Assembly: GCA_021771695.1 (NCBI GenBank)
Contig: JAETON010000004.1
Location: 62,001 to 126,000 of the forward strand
Direction: 5' to 3'
DNA: 64,000 nt
Origin: Lachnospiraceae bacterium
Lineage (GTDB): Bacteria; Bacillota; Clostridia; Lachnospirales; Lachnospiraceae
The translations under genes and the position numbers were made by a program. This document shows, piece after piece, positions 43,905 through 52,692 of this stretch; the first letter of the stretch is position 1, and the number at the start of each line of letters is the position of its first letter. The notes under the pieces were generated by a model, which was given only the letters and a program-made list of their open reading frames with translations, was not told where the DNA came from and did no database searches.

Positions 43905-45287
43905 TTATCTACAATTCCTTAAAAAAGCTTCATATCCTTTTTCCACTTCATATATATCGGATTTACTTGTAATTTCCCATGGAGCATGCATACTTAGTAC
44001 CGCAACTCCACAGTCGATAACATTCATTCCATAGACTGCCGGAATATACGCAATGGTTCCACCGCCGCCTGCATCTACTTTTCCAAGTTCTGCCGTCTGA
44101 AATGCAATTTCATTATCATCAAAAATCTTCCGAAGTTTTGCAATAAATTCCGGATTTGCATCATTGGAACCGGATTTTCCTCTTGCCCCGGTATATTTAT
44201 TCAATACCAGCCCTTTTCCAAAATATGCTGCATTTTTCTTTTCCATCACTCCCGGATAATTGGGATCAAATGCTGCACTCACATCAGAAGATAACATATA
44301 GGAATTTTGTAAAGTTCTTCTTAATACCAAATCATTATAATCTCCGCAAAGTGCCAACATTTCTGCCACTGTATTTTCAAAGAAATGAGAATGCATTCCT
44401 GTTGCACCAACACTTCCGATTTCTTCTTTATCCACAAGAATACAGCAGGCAGTTCTTTGAGGAGCTTCAACCTTCAACATTGCTGCTAAGGAAGTATAAG
44501 CACAAACCCGGTCATCCTGCCCATAAGACATTACCATGCTTCGATCCAATCCAAAATCTCTTGCCTTTCCTGCCGGAACTACTTCAATCTCTGCAGAAAG
44601 AAAATCTCCTTCTTCAATATTATATTCTTCTTTTAACAGATTCAACATCTGTTTTTTCACTGCATCTTTATCTTCATCTTTCAACGGTCTGCTGCCAATC
44701 AAAACATTTAAGTCTTCACCTTCTACGACAATATTCGCTTTTTTCTCCATTTGTTTTCCAGCCAAATGAATCAGCAAATCTGTTACTCCAACAACTGGTT
44801 CATCTTCTTTTTCCCCAATGCAAATATCTATCTTTGTTCCATCTTTTTTCACCACAACACCATGCAGTGCCATTGGAAGTGTCACCCACTGATATTTTTT
44901 TACGCCGCCGTAATAATGGGTATCTAAAAGAACCATTTCTGTATCTTCATATAATGGGTTCTGTTTTAAATCCAATCGTGGAGAATCGATATGTGCACCT
45001 AAAATATTCAATCCTGCTTCTAATGGTTCCTTTCCCATTTGGAATAGAACAATCGCTTTTCCCATCCATGTTCGATATACTTTATCACCGGATTTTAATG
45101 GTGTATGATTGGCAATCAAATCCTCCAAATTGTGATAACCAGCTTTCTCTGCCAATGCAGCAGATTGTTTTACACATTCTCTTTCTGTCTTTCCATTGGA
45201 TAAAAACTCCTTATAATCTTCCGCCAATGCCGTTAATTCCTCTAAGTCTTTTCCTTCATAAGTTGTCCATGCATTTTTTCGTTCCAT
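43905..45287 (-). CDS. M18-family aminopeptidase
   Basis: 460-residue zinc aminopeptidase of family M18 (ApeA-like), removing N-terminal amino acids in the cytoplasm. ATG 45287 (MERKNAWTTYEGKDLEE) overlaps the stop of the upstream gene as TAATG and has AAGGAGA before it. Metal-binding motifs: LNILGAHIDSPRLDLK, DKEEIGSVGATG, and the C-terminal GVAVLSMHAPWEITSK. GAHIDSPR and SMHAPWE are characteristic. Translationally coupled to the ArsC/Spx-like gene. Confidence 0.94.
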   Translation of the reverse strand: MERKNAWTTYEGKDLEELTALAEDYKEFLSNGKTERECVKQSAALAEKAGYHNLEDLIANHTPLKSGDKVYRTWMGKAIVLFQMGKEPLEAGLNILGAHIDSPRLDLKQNPLYEDTEMVLLDTHYYGGVKKYQWVTLPMALHGVVVKKDGTKIDICIGEKEDEPVVGVTDLLIHLAGKQMEKKANIVVEGEDLNVLIGSRPLKDEDKDAVKKQMLNLLKEEYNIEEGDFLSAEIEVVPAGKARDFGLDRSMVMSYGQDDRVCAYTSLAAMLKVEAPQRTACCILVDKEEIGSVGATGMHSHFFENTVAEMLALCGDYNDLVLRRTLQNSYMLSSDVSAAFDPNYPGVMEKKNAAYFGKGLVLNKYTGARGKSGSNDANPEFIAKLRKIFDDNEIAFQTAELGKVDAGGGGTIAYIPAVYGMNVIDCGVAVLSMHAPWEITSKSDIYEVEKGYEAFLRNCR

Positions 45288-45634
45288 TACAAAGTCTCCT
45301 TCCATTCCTTTTCTTTAAATCCCACTAAAACAAAATCGTCTCCAATCACCAATGGCCGTTTTACCAGCATCCCATCCGTAGATAACAGTTCAATCTGCTC
45401 TTCTTCTGTCATTTCCGGCAGTTTATCTTTCAATTGAAGTTCTCTGTATTTCATTCCGCTGGTATTAAAGAAACGTTTCAATGGAAGACCGCTTTTTTCA
45501 TACCATACCTTTAATTCCTCCGCAGTTGGATTTTCTTCTACAATATGACGATCCTCATACGTCTTTTCATTTTCATCCAGCCATTTTTTTGCTTTTTTGC
45601 ATGTACTGCATTTTGGGTATTCTAAAAATAACAT
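45287..45634 (-). CDS. ArsC/Spx-family thioredoxin-fold protein
   Basis: 115-residue thioredoxin-fold protein of the ArsC/Spx/YffB family. An N-terminal redox pair lies in YPKCSTCKKAKKWL (CxxC). FNTSGMKYRELQLKDKLPEM and DGMLVKRPLVIG are typical of the YffB-like branch. It lacks the C-terminal features expected of the RNA-polymerase-binding regulator Spx, so a reductase-like or unknown role is more likely. AAAGGAGATTTCT precedes ATG 45634; the stop overlaps the start of the aminopeptidase. Confidence 0.9.
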   Translation of the reverse strand: MLFLEYPKCSTCKKAKKWLDENEKTYEDRHIVEENPTAEELKVWYEKSGLPLKRFFNTSGMKYRELQLKDKLPEMTEEEQIELLSTDGMLVKRPLVIGDDFVLVGFKEKEWKETL

Positions 45635-45689
45635 AGAAATCTCCTTTCTCTCATTATGCTTTGTTGTTTATCTTATCACATAAATCAAA

Positions 45690-45720
45690 AAAAATACAGA
45701 CAGGAACTATATCCTGTCTG
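45690..45720 (-). terminator. Terminator after D,D-carboxypeptidase gene
   Basis: CAGACAGGA (45697-45705) pairs with TCCTGTCTG (45712-45720); the minus-strand tail is TATTTTTTTT. Confidence 0.9.
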
Positions 45721-45721
45721 C

Positions 45722-46867
45722 TTATAAAGAAAATTCTTCAATTGTTCTTCCTAAATACCACCAATAATCTTTTTTTCGTATATCATTTTGTACAGTAACT
45801 GCACATGTTTTCACACATCTGCCATTTACAAGATATCGAATCTCTCCAATCTTTTGCCCTTTTTTCAATGGTGCCTCTGTTTCCTTAGGTATTTTGCACT
45901 TTATTTCAACCTTATCATCCTTTTTTAACAGCAGATGAACTTTTTTTCTCCGCACATTTAACTTTACAAAAGAATCCATACTGTTTTTTACCGGAAGTCT
46001 TGTTATCTTACTGGTATCCGGCAGAATATCCCGGTATTCATAGTTTTTTGCTCCATACTCTACCAGATTTCTTACATCTGTCCACTTATAACTTTTATGA
46101 GGCGGCCATCCGCTTGCCAAAACAACTGCTATCATTTTCATCCCATTTTGTTCTACAGCACCTACATAACAATATCCTGCTTTTGATGTATACCCGGTTT
46201 TCCCGGAAATAGCACCCTTCATTGTTGACAACAGTGCATTGTGATTATGACAGGTAAAATTTCGTTTTCCAGAGTTATCATGAAAAGAATAATTTTTCTG
46301 TCTTGTAATTGTCAAAAAATCCTGATTTTTCATACAATGTTTCATAATCACTGCCAAATCATAGGCTGTCGTTCCGTGACTGCCCTCGGAATCCGATGCA
46401 TCTAATCCATTTGGTGAAACAAAATGCGTAGACCTTGCTCCCATTTTTTTTGCTTCTGCATTTATTTTTTTGGAGAAATTTTCCACACTGCCTGCTGCAT
46501 GTTCTGCCAATACAACTGCACAGTCATTAAACGATTCCAGCATCAGTCCATACAGCAAGTCTCTCACTTTATATTTTTCTCCTATCCGAACTCCCAATCT
46601 TACCTTCGGCTGAGAAGCTGCTCTTTTTGACACTTTTGCCGTATCATCCAGATTGCAGTATTTCAAAACATAGAAACATGTCATAATCTTTGTGGTGCTG
46701 GCATTTGCCATCTTGATCTTCTCTGATTTCCCATATAAAATTTTCCCGCTTTCTGCATCCATAAGTATGGCAGATTTTGCATACAATTTCACCTCTTCGG
46801 CAGAAACCGGATGTATGCAGCCTGCAGCACAAATGAATGACAATAAAAATGAGATGATTTTCTTCAT
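45722..46867 (-). CDS. dacF: D-alanyl-D-alanine carboxypeptidase (DacF-type penicillin-binding protein)
   Basis: 381 residues. Signal peptide ending near Ala23, S11 peptidase domain with SxxK Ser57-Lys60 (NASTTKIM), SxN Ser112-Asn114 (LESFNDC) and KTG at Lys223 (SGKTGYTS), then a C-terminal PBP5-type beta domain and amphipathic tail. It trims the terminal D-Ala from stem peptides outside the cell. GGAAGGACAACATGT precedes ATG 46867. dacF is used by resemblance; dacA/dacB-type nomenclature cannot be separated here. Confidence 0.93.
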   Translation of the reverse strand: MKKIISFLLSFICAAGCIHPVSAEEVKLYAKSAILMDAESGKILYGKSEKIKMANASTTKIMTCFYVLKYCNLDDTAKVSKRAASQPKVRLGVRIGEKYKVRDLLYGLMLESFNDCAVVLAEHAAGSVENFSKKINAEAKKMGARSTHFVSPNGLDASDSEGSHGTTAYDLAVIMKHCMKNQDFLTITRQKNYSFHDNSGKRNFTCHNHNALLSTMKGAISGKTGYTSKAGYCYVGAVEQNGMKMIAVVLASGWPPHKSYKWTDVRNLVEYGAKNYEYRDILPDTSKITRLPVKNSMDSFVKLNVRRKKVHLLLKKDDKVEIKCKIPKETEAPLKKGQKIGEIRYLVNGRCVKTCAVTVQNDIRKKDYWWYLGRTIEEFSL

Positions 46868-46919
46868 ACATGTTGTCCTTCCTGTTCTCCATCATTATAT
46901 GAATCAAATCATCTCATTA

Positions 46920-47474
46920 TTACAATTTTAAAATAAATATCGGCATTGGCGGATGATTGGCTTTATTAGGAAAATCTTGCCGGACTACAAAATATTTCTT
47001 ATCATCCAATGTTTTCAAATATTCCAGCACTTGATCTCTCTCCTCAAATCCGCTGTCACCACCACTGTAAATACAGATACTCATAATTCCTCCCGGCTTC
47101 AGCAGAGAAAATCCCTCTTCAAAAGCCTGGATACTTGTTTCTGCTTTTGTCGCCAAATGGTGGTCTCCTCCCGGCAGGTATCCTAAATTAAACATAATAC
47201 ATTGTACCGTTTCCGATTGAAAATAATTTCCCATATGTTCATGTCCATCCAGTATTAGTTCAGCCGTCATCCCATGTTTCTCTAATTTTTCCTTTGTAAA
47301 TTTCAAGGCAGCTTCTTGTATATCAAAAGCAGACACTTCCCCTGTCCTTCCTGTCTGCTGACATAAAAATAATGTATCATTTCCCTTTCCCATAGTTGCA
47401 TCAATACACAAATCCCCCAAGGAAATGTAATTCTCCAACACTTTATGAATCCAGTCTGTAATTGTAATTCTCAT
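46920..47474 (-). CDS. mnmM: tRNA (mnm5s2U34) methyltransferase MnmM (YtqB family)
   Basis: 184-residue class I SAM methyltransferase. SAM-binding motif CIDATMGKGNDTLFLC, then AFDIQEAAL, FNLGYLPGGDH and the C-terminal QDFPNKANHPPMPIFI that marks the YtqB/MnmM family. These enzymes methylate nm5s2U34 in tRNA to mnm5s2U; older databases call them rRNA methylases. TATAAGGAGGATCA precedes ATG 47474. Monocistronic on the minus strand. Confidence 0.9.
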   Translation of the reverse strand: MRITITDWIHKVLENYISLGDLCIDATMGKGNDTLFLCQQTGRTGEVSAFDIQEAALKFTKEKLEKHGMTAELILDGHEHMGNYFQSETVQCIMFNLGYLPGGDHHLATKAETSIQAFEEGFSLLKPGGIMSICIYSGGDSGFEERDQVLEYLKTLDDKKYFVVRQDFPNKANHPPMPIFILKL

Positions 47475-47489
47475 TGATCCTCCTTATAG

Positions 47490-47526
47490 GAAAAAAAAGA
47501 AGCTTCATAAAACATAAAGCTTCTCC
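47490..47526 (-). terminator. Terminator after second L,D-transpeptidase is upstream of mnmM start
   Basis: No overlap with coding sequence: GAAGCTT (47499-47505) pairs with AAGCTTC (47517-47523). The minus-strand tail is TTTTTTTT, placed after the L,D-transpeptidase stop at 47537 and before mnmM. Confidence 0.85.
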
Positions 47527-47536
47527 AAATCTCTTT

Positions 47537-48919
47537 TTAATAGTAAACAACAACCGGATCTCCCTTTTTCACCAAACTGTATAATGTAGCTGCAGAGTAA
47601 GATGGAAGATTGACACATCCATGAGATCCATTGGAAATATATTCACTTCCGCCAAAAGAACTTCTCCATGAAGCAGAATGGAATCCAACATTTCCAATAA
47701 ACGGCATCCAATATTTTACCGGTGAACTATATCCCTGTCCAACCAATGTTGCTGTCGGCTGTTTATAAAGAATATAAGCAACACATTCCGGTGTCTTGCG
47801 TCCAGCAGTCATCTTACCTGTAACACAGGATGTCGCAAACTTCTGTTTGCCGTTTCGATAATAGTATACCGTCTGAGCACTAATATCCACTTCCACATAA
47901 GTATCTCCAATATCGCCATTTACCCCGTCGTATACTTTTCCTTTTGCTCTCCAATACGGCTCTCTGGTTTCTTGTGTTCCTTCACTCAGCATTTTGGTAA
48001 TAGCTTTTTCTTCTTTATCTTTGCTGATTCTCCATCCATACGGACCACCGTAAATCTTCTTTGTACGTCCGTCATGGGTTTTAAATTTATGCCATCCATA
48101 CTGCGTGTTGTACTTATACATAAATTTCAGAAGCCAGTTTTCTTTGGCATCTTTATCAATTATATAATCAATATGATTCTTTTTAATCTTAAACCATTTA
48201 GAATATGTATTCTTGTCAAGTACAACGGTCTGTTTTCCAAATTTATATGTAATGCTGCCTTTTAAAGCATCATTCATCTTCTTGGCAAGCTCTTTAATTT
48301 CTTTGCTTTCACTGGTATATTCCGGATTGTAATAACATTTTTCCTTTTCCAGATTGATGGTACTAATACCGCTGCGGATATATTCATCTACCTTTTTAGA
48401 AGTTACTGCTGCATCCAGCTTGGTTCCTACTTCTTCTTTCTGGATTATAAATTTTCCATCCTTATATACAGGTTTTGCATTGACAATTTTAATAATCTTT
48501 TTCTTATTAAAACAGTTAAGTTTCTTATAGGCTTTCAAAAAAATATCCTGATTATAAGAAAACATTGTTACATCGTCATACTTTTCTCCGCCAAAAAGAC
48601 CTTTGATCCATAAAAATGAACTTTGTTCATCCTTAATCTTCTGAATCTCATCTGCCCCTTCAAACTTTGCTTGAATCTGACTGTTTTTTAATACTTCTTT
48701 TTGATTCTTACGCTCTTTTATTGTCAAAGAGTAATTGTCTGCCTTTTTATTGAAAATCTCAATCACTTCTTCTGCACTTTTCCCTGAAACATCAATTCCA
48801 TTGATCTTTGTTCCGCATACAAAACTTTTACCGTAAAAAAGTGCAACCAGACAATAAACCAGCACAAGGATTCCTATACCAATTCCGGTATAATGTTTCC
48901 ATGTTAATTTTTTCTTCAT
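47537..48919 (-). CDS. Membrane-anchored L,D-transpeptidase with PG-binding domains
   Basis: 460 residues from ATG 48919, where AGGAGG is spaced 7 nt; an in-frame TTG at 48925 abuts the site and is rejected. N-terminal membrane anchor (GIGIGILVLVYCLVALFY), a large extracytoplasmic region with GTKINGIDVSGKSAEEV (PG-binding-4-type repeats), and a C-terminal YkuD domain with SNGSHGCVNLP, catalytic Cys about residue 435. It should make L,D cross-links in peptidoglycan. The architecture is the reverse of the 37742-39229 enzyme, so the two are not close paralogues. Confidence 0.94.
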   Translation of the reverse strand: MKKKLTWKHYTGIGIGILVLVYCLVALFYGKSFVCGTKINGIDVSGKSAEEVIEIFNKKADNYSLTIKERKNQKEVLKNSQIQAKFEGADEIQKIKDEQSSFLWIKGLFGGEKYDDVTMFSYNQDIFLKAYKKLNCFNKKKIIKIVNAKPVYKDGKFIIQKEEVGTKLDAAVTSKKVDEYIRSGISTINLEKEKCYYNPEYTSESKEIKELAKKMNDALKGSITYKFGKQTVVLDKNTYSKWFKIKKNHIDYIIDKDAKENWLLKFMYKYNTQYGWHKFKTHDGRTKKIYGGPYGWRISKDKEEKAITKMLSEGTQETREPYWRAKGKVYDGVNGDIGDTYVEVDISAQTVYYYRNGKQKFATSCVTGKMTAGRKTPECVAYILYKQPTATLVGQGYSSPVKYWMPFIGNVGFHSASWRSSFGGSEYISNGSHGCVNLPSYSAATLYSLVKKGDPVVVYY

Positions 48920-49054
48920 TTTCAACCTCCTAGATACAGTTTTTAATTATAATACATATAAGGTAAAATAACCATACTTTTTTTGGTTTCTTTCGGATTG
49001 TATTCAAAAAAAACCTTTCCACCACAAAAGATTGATAAAAAATTCACATTTATC

Positions 49055-49083
49055 TTGTCTTTAAACTCCTGGAATGTTAAAAT
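49055..49083 (+). promoter_or_regulatory. Promoter of but
   Basis: TTGTCT (49055-49060), a 17-bp spacer and TAAAAT (49078-49083), with a TG extension just before the -10. Confidence 0.65.
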
Positions 49084-49142
49084 ATATATAGTGTGCTAAT
49101 TGGAACAAAGCAGAACGCTGTTTTTATTTAGGAGGAACTAAT

Positions 49143-50483
49143 ATGTCATTTACTCAAGAGTATCAGAAAAAACTAACAACTGCTGATGAGGCAGTAAAAG
49201 TTATCAAATCAGGCGACCGTCTGGACTACGGCTGGTGTGTCACTACACCTGTTGCTCTGGATGAAGCCCTTGCAAAACGTATGCCGGATCTGGAAAATAT
49301 TCAGATTCACGGCGGGATTGTTATGCAGCCTTTGGCTATCACTCAAATCGAAAATCCTGCAGATCATTTTACATGGAATTCCTGGCATATGTCTGGATTA
49401 GAAAGAAAATGGATCAACGAAGGATTTTCTTTCTATGCACCGATTCGTTATTCTGAACTTCCAAGTTACTACCGGGATTACCTTCCTAGAACAAATGTAG
49501 CTATGATGCAGGTAGCCCCGATGGATGAACATGGATTTTTTAATTTCGGTCCAAGTGCATCTCATACAGCAGCTATGCTTGAAAAAGCAGACTGTGTCAT
49601 CGTCGAAGTAAACGAAAATATGCCTCGCTGTCTTGGCGGATTTGAAGAAGGAATTCATATTTCAAAAGTTGATATGATTGTTGAGGGAGATAATCCTTCC
49701 ATCCCAGAAATGGCTGGCGGCGCAGCTGCAACGGATGTTGATAAAGCAGTTGCTAAACTGATTGTCGAACAGATTCCAGATGGTGCCTGTCTTCAGCTTG
49801 GTATCGGTGGAATGCCAAATGCAGTCGGCTCTATGATCGCCGAATCTGATTTAAAGGACTTAGGTGTTCATACTGAAATGTATGTTGACGCTTTTGTTGA
49901 CATTGCAAAGGCCGGAAAAATCACTGGTGCAAACAAAAATATTGACCGTTACCGCCAGACTTATGCATTTGCTGCCGGAACAAAGAAGTTATATGACTAC
50001 CTTGACAATAACCCAGAGTGTATGAGTGCACCTGTTGATTATACAAACAGCATTGCAACCATTTCATCTTTGGATAACTTTATTTCTATCAACAATGCTG
50101 TAGATATCGACCTTTACGGACAGATCAGTTCTGAATCTTCAGGAATCAGACAGATCAGCGGCGCTGGCGGACAGCTTGATTTCGTTATGGGTGCATACTT
50201 ATCCAACGGCGGAAAGAGTTTTGTATGTTTATCTTCTACCTTTACAAATAAAAAAGGAGAAACTTTCTCTAGAATTCTTCCTACTTTACATAATGGATCT
50301 ATTGTTACAGATACCCGTGCAAATGCACATTATATTGTAACAGAATATGGAATGGCAAATTTAAAAGGATTATCTGCCTGGGAACGTGCAGAAGCATTGA
50401 TCAACATTGCACATCCTGACTTTAGAGATCAGTTAATCAAAGATGCAGAAGCAGCTAAAATTTGGAGAAAATCCAACAAATAG
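49143..50483 (+). CDS. but: Butyryl-CoA:acetate CoA-transferase
   Basis: 446-residue CoA-transferase that swaps CoA from butyryl-CoA to acetate, giving butyrate and acetyl-CoA; the final step of butyrate formation in many gut anaerobes. Motifs: [20 protein letters not shown], the conserved glycine loop [10 protein letters not shown] (220-229), Glu245 in HTEMYVD as the likely catalytic residue, and [12 protein letters not shown]. Length and sequence fit the But group rather than acetate/propionate relatives. AGGAGGAACTAAT precedes ATG 49143. The butyrate operon starts about 9 kb away on the other strand. A terminator that contains the ldh ribosome-binding site follows. Confidence 0.92.
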   Translation: MSFTQEYQKKLTTADEAVKVIKSGDRLDYGWCVTTPVALDEALAKRMPDLENIQIHGGIVMQPLAITQIENPADHFTWNSWHMSGLERKWINEGFSFYAPIRYSELPSYYRDYLPRTNVAMMQVAPMDEHGFFNFGPSASHTAAMLEKADCVIVEVNENMPRCLGGFEEGIHISKVDMIVEGDNPSIPEMAGGAAATDVDKAVAKLIVEQIPDGACLQLGIGGMPNAVGSMIAESDLKDLGVHTEMYVDAFVDIAKAGKITGANKNIDRYRQTYAFAAGTKKLYDYLDNNPECMSAPVDYTNSIATISSLDNFISINNAVDIDLYGQISSESSGIRQISGAGGQLDFVMGAYLSNGGKSFVCLSSTFTNKKGETFSRILPTLHNGSIVTDTRANAHYIVTEYGMANLKGLSAWERAEALINIAHPDFRDQLIKDAEAAKIWRKSNK

Positions 50484-50506
50484 ATTTTTCATTTCATGAA
50501 TAATTT

Positions 50507-50548
50507 TCCTCCTTTATCCAATACTATTTGGGTAAAGGAGGATTTTTT
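50507..50548 (+). terminator. Terminator whose 3' arm is the ldh ribosome-binding site
   Basis: TCCTCCTTTA-T-CCA (50507-50520) pairs with TGG-G-TAAAGGAGGA (50529-50542): 14 pairs with one wobble and an 8-nt loop. Six T follow at 50543-50548, directly abutting the ldh ATG at 50549. The same bases form AAAGGAGG, the Shine-Dalgarno of ldh. Confidence 0.85.
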
Positions 50549-51496
50549 ATGATCAATATGCGAAAAGCTGCCATTATCGGCTGTGGATTTGTTGGCGCCA
50601 CCACGGCATTCAGCCTCATGCACCAAGGGCTGTTTACCGAACTTGTATTAATAGATGTAGATCAAGAAAAGGCAGAAGGAGAAGCTATGGATTTAAGCCA
50701 TGGACGCCCATATGTAGATACCGCAAAAATTTATGCCGGAACTTACGATGACATCTGTGACTGTTCTATGATTATTATTACTGCTGGAGCTAATCAAAAC
50801 CCCAACGAAACCCGTTTAGATCTGGTTCACAAAAATGTTGCTATTTTAAAATCAATTATCCCGGAAATTACAAAACGAAACTGCGAAGGAATTTTACTCA
50901 TTGTGGCAAATCCAGTCGACATCCTGACTTATGCCGCTTACCGCTTGTCTGGTTTTCCAAGCAACCGCGTTTTTGGTTCCGGCACCGTACTGGATTCTGC
51001 CAGATTCCGTTATCTTCTAAGTGAGCATTTAAAAGTTGATACAGAAAGTATTCATGCTTTTATTATCGGAGAACACGGAGACAGCGAGCTGGCCGTTTGG
51101 AGCGGAGCCAATGTATCCGGGATTCCCATACATGATTTTTGTGAATTCCGTGGACACTACAATCATCAAGCTGCAATGACCGAAATCTATGAAAACGTAA
51201 AAAGCAGTGCCTATAAAATTATTGACCGAAAAGGCGCCACCTATTACGGCATTGCCATGGCCGTAGGACATATTACCGAAAGTATCATCCGAAATAAGAA
51301 TTCCGTACTGCCTGTATCCAGCCTGCTTTCCGGCCAATATGGAATTGAAGATTTATATTTGAGTATTCCTACAATTGTCAACCGAACCGGAGCAGTTCAG
51401 GTTCTGGAAATTGAACTAAATGAATCTGAACATAAAAAGCTGAAAGAATCTGCAAATACTCTAAAATCCATCATTGAAAAACTGGATTTACCCTAA
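50549..51496 (+). CDS. ldh: L-lactate dehydrogenase
   Basis: NADH-dependent reduction of pyruvate to L-lactate in the cytoplasm. 315 residues from ATG 50549 (MINMRKAAIIGCGFVGATTA). NAD-binding GCGFVGATT, GANQNPNETRLDLV with Gln at the substrate-discriminating position (lactate rather than malate type), DSARFR, and the catalytic His in GEHGDSE. The ribosome-binding site AAAGGAGG is locked in a terminator-like hairpin, so expression may depend on readthrough or on opening the stem. It lies 65 nt after but. Confidence 0.94.
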   Translation: MINMRKAAIIGCGFVGATTAFSLMHQGLFTELVLIDVDQEKAEGEAMDLSHGRPYVDTAKIYAGTYDDICDCSMIIITAGANQNPNETRLDLVHKNVAILKSIIPEITKRNCEGILLIVANPVDILTYAAYRLSGFPSNRVFGSGTVLDSARFRYLLSEHLKVDTESIHAFIIGEHGDSELAVWSGANVSGIPIHDFCEFRGHYNHQAAMTEIYENVKSSAYKIIDRKGATYYGIAMAVGHITESIIRNKNSVLPVSSLLSGQYGIEDLYLSIPTIVNRTGAVQVLEIELNESEHKKLKESANTLKSIIEKLDLP

Positions 51497-51535
51497 AGTA
51501 AAAGGACGGAAATACCTCCGTCCTACTTTATTTTC
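51495..51535. terminator. Bidirectional terminator between ldh and nucleoid-protein gene
   Basis: AGGACGGA (51503-51510) pairs with TCCGTCCT (51517-51524), with outer AAAGTA/TACTTT pairing across a 2-nt bulge; T/A tracts lie on both sides. Confidence 0.8.
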
Positions 51536-52542
51536 ACCTGCTCAATATTTTTTATAACAATCGTGCTTCCGCCGCCAGGTTCCTCAATAATCTCAACATT
51601 ACTTTTTGTATTATACTCTTCCATGGGAATTTTAATTTCAATTCCTGTATCCGTTTCAATCATTTGATACTCCAGTTTTTTGACAGTGTTTTCTTTGGCA
51701 ACTGTAAAAGTATCATACTGCATATCATATCGCTCTAATTTTTCATCAAACTCCTGTTTTTTCCCTTGATGATTTCCAAATAATTTATCACCGATTTCAC
51801 TTACTTTAAACGCTTGATTCTCTGTGAATTCTTCTCTTAACCGGCTTTTTGCCTCCAAACGTTTTGCCACTCCATCTTCTGGATAACGGTTATTAATATC
51901 TGTAATGACTTTATTTAGAATCTGAAATTTCTTTTTTGGTGCCATTTCCGCATAACATTGCAAAAATCTTTCAGATAGATAGTTCATCTTATCCCCATTT
52001 AACATTTCATATTTCTTTTCAACCAGTTGAACTTTATATTCCGTTAAATCAATAATTACAGCTTCCGTTAATTTGGCGGAATCAGTCGGCATAACTCTCT
52101 GTTTTACAATATCATTCACATCATTTTCATCCTGTTTATGAACATATGTCATTTTATAATTCATTTTTAATAATGCCATATGAACAACACTTTGCACTTG
52201 AAATGTTACACAAAGTAAATCTGCCGCAGGGATTGTCACGCTGTCACACATAATATCAAATAAATTTTCTGCCAGCACTCTGGTTGCTTCAATAAAACTT
52301 TCATCCTCAGCTTCTTCCATTGATTCTAACAAACTGAGTATTGGTGAAACACTTCCATCAAACCGACATTTTTTTGCGTCATCGCTTTCTAAAATTTTAA
52401 ATATATGTCCCCTGACAAACTCCATCAAATCCGGTCCCATTTCCAGCAAATCATTGGACAACCCTAAATATCCATTGTGACTGTCTAAAATATGTAAAAT
52501 GCCTTTTCTAATAATAATGTCATCTCTTTGTATCTTTATCAT
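51523..52542 (-). CDS. Nucleoid-associated protein (NdpA/YejK family)
   Basis: 339-residue cytoplasmic protein of the 37-kDa nucleoid-associated (NdpA) family. The start is ATG 52542 (MIKIQRDDIIIRKGILHILD), with AAAGGAGC upstream; the longer frame to 52596 lacks one. Conserved features seen: HILDSHNGYLGLSNDLLE, SDDAKKCRF, and the C-terminal GGGSTIVIKNIEQVKIK. DNA association is family knowledge; its job in this organism is not known. Convergent with ldh across a shared terminator. Confidence 0.85.
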   Translation of the reverse strand: MIKIQRDDIIIRKGILHILDSHNGYLGLSNDLLEMGPDLMEFVRGHIFKILESDDAKKCRFDGSVSPILSLLESMEEAEDESFIEATRVLAENLFDIMCDSVTIPAADLLCVTFQVQSVVHMALLKMNYKMTYVHKQDENDVNDIVKQRVMPTDSAKLTEAVIIDLTEYKVQLVEKKYEMLNGDKMNYLSERFLQCYAEMAPKKKFQILNKVITDINNRYPEDGVAKRLEAKSRLREEFTENQAFKVSEIGDKLFGNHQGKKQEFDEKLERYDMQYDTFTVAKENTVKKLEYQMIETDTGIEIKIPMEEYNTKSNVEIIEEPGGGSTIVIKNIEQVKIK

Positions 52543-52629
52543 TTTGTTTTGCTCCTTTAGTTCTACTTCAGAATATTTTAACAGTAAAATATCCAAATTT
52601 CAAATTATAATGAAACAATATCCAAGAGC

Positions 52630-52668
52630 GAAAATAAAACCCTGCAGCGTTTGCTGCAGGGTTTTAAG
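52630..52668 (-). terminator. Terminator of the butyrate operon
   Basis: AAAACCCTGCAGC (52636-52648) pairs perfectly with GCTGCAGGGTTTT (52653-52665), loop GTTT. The minus-strand tail is TTTTATTTT. It follows the etfA stop by 25 nt. Confidence 0.92.
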
Positions 52669-52692
52669 GATTAAATTCTAAAAAAAGTTGAT

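Noticed and set aside
44156-45328. 390-codon open frame on the plus strand
   Set aside because: It is the antisense of the M18 aminopeptidase and ArsC-like genes. Its His/Leu/Phe-rich composition is typical of a shadow frame, and it lacks a ribosome-binding site.
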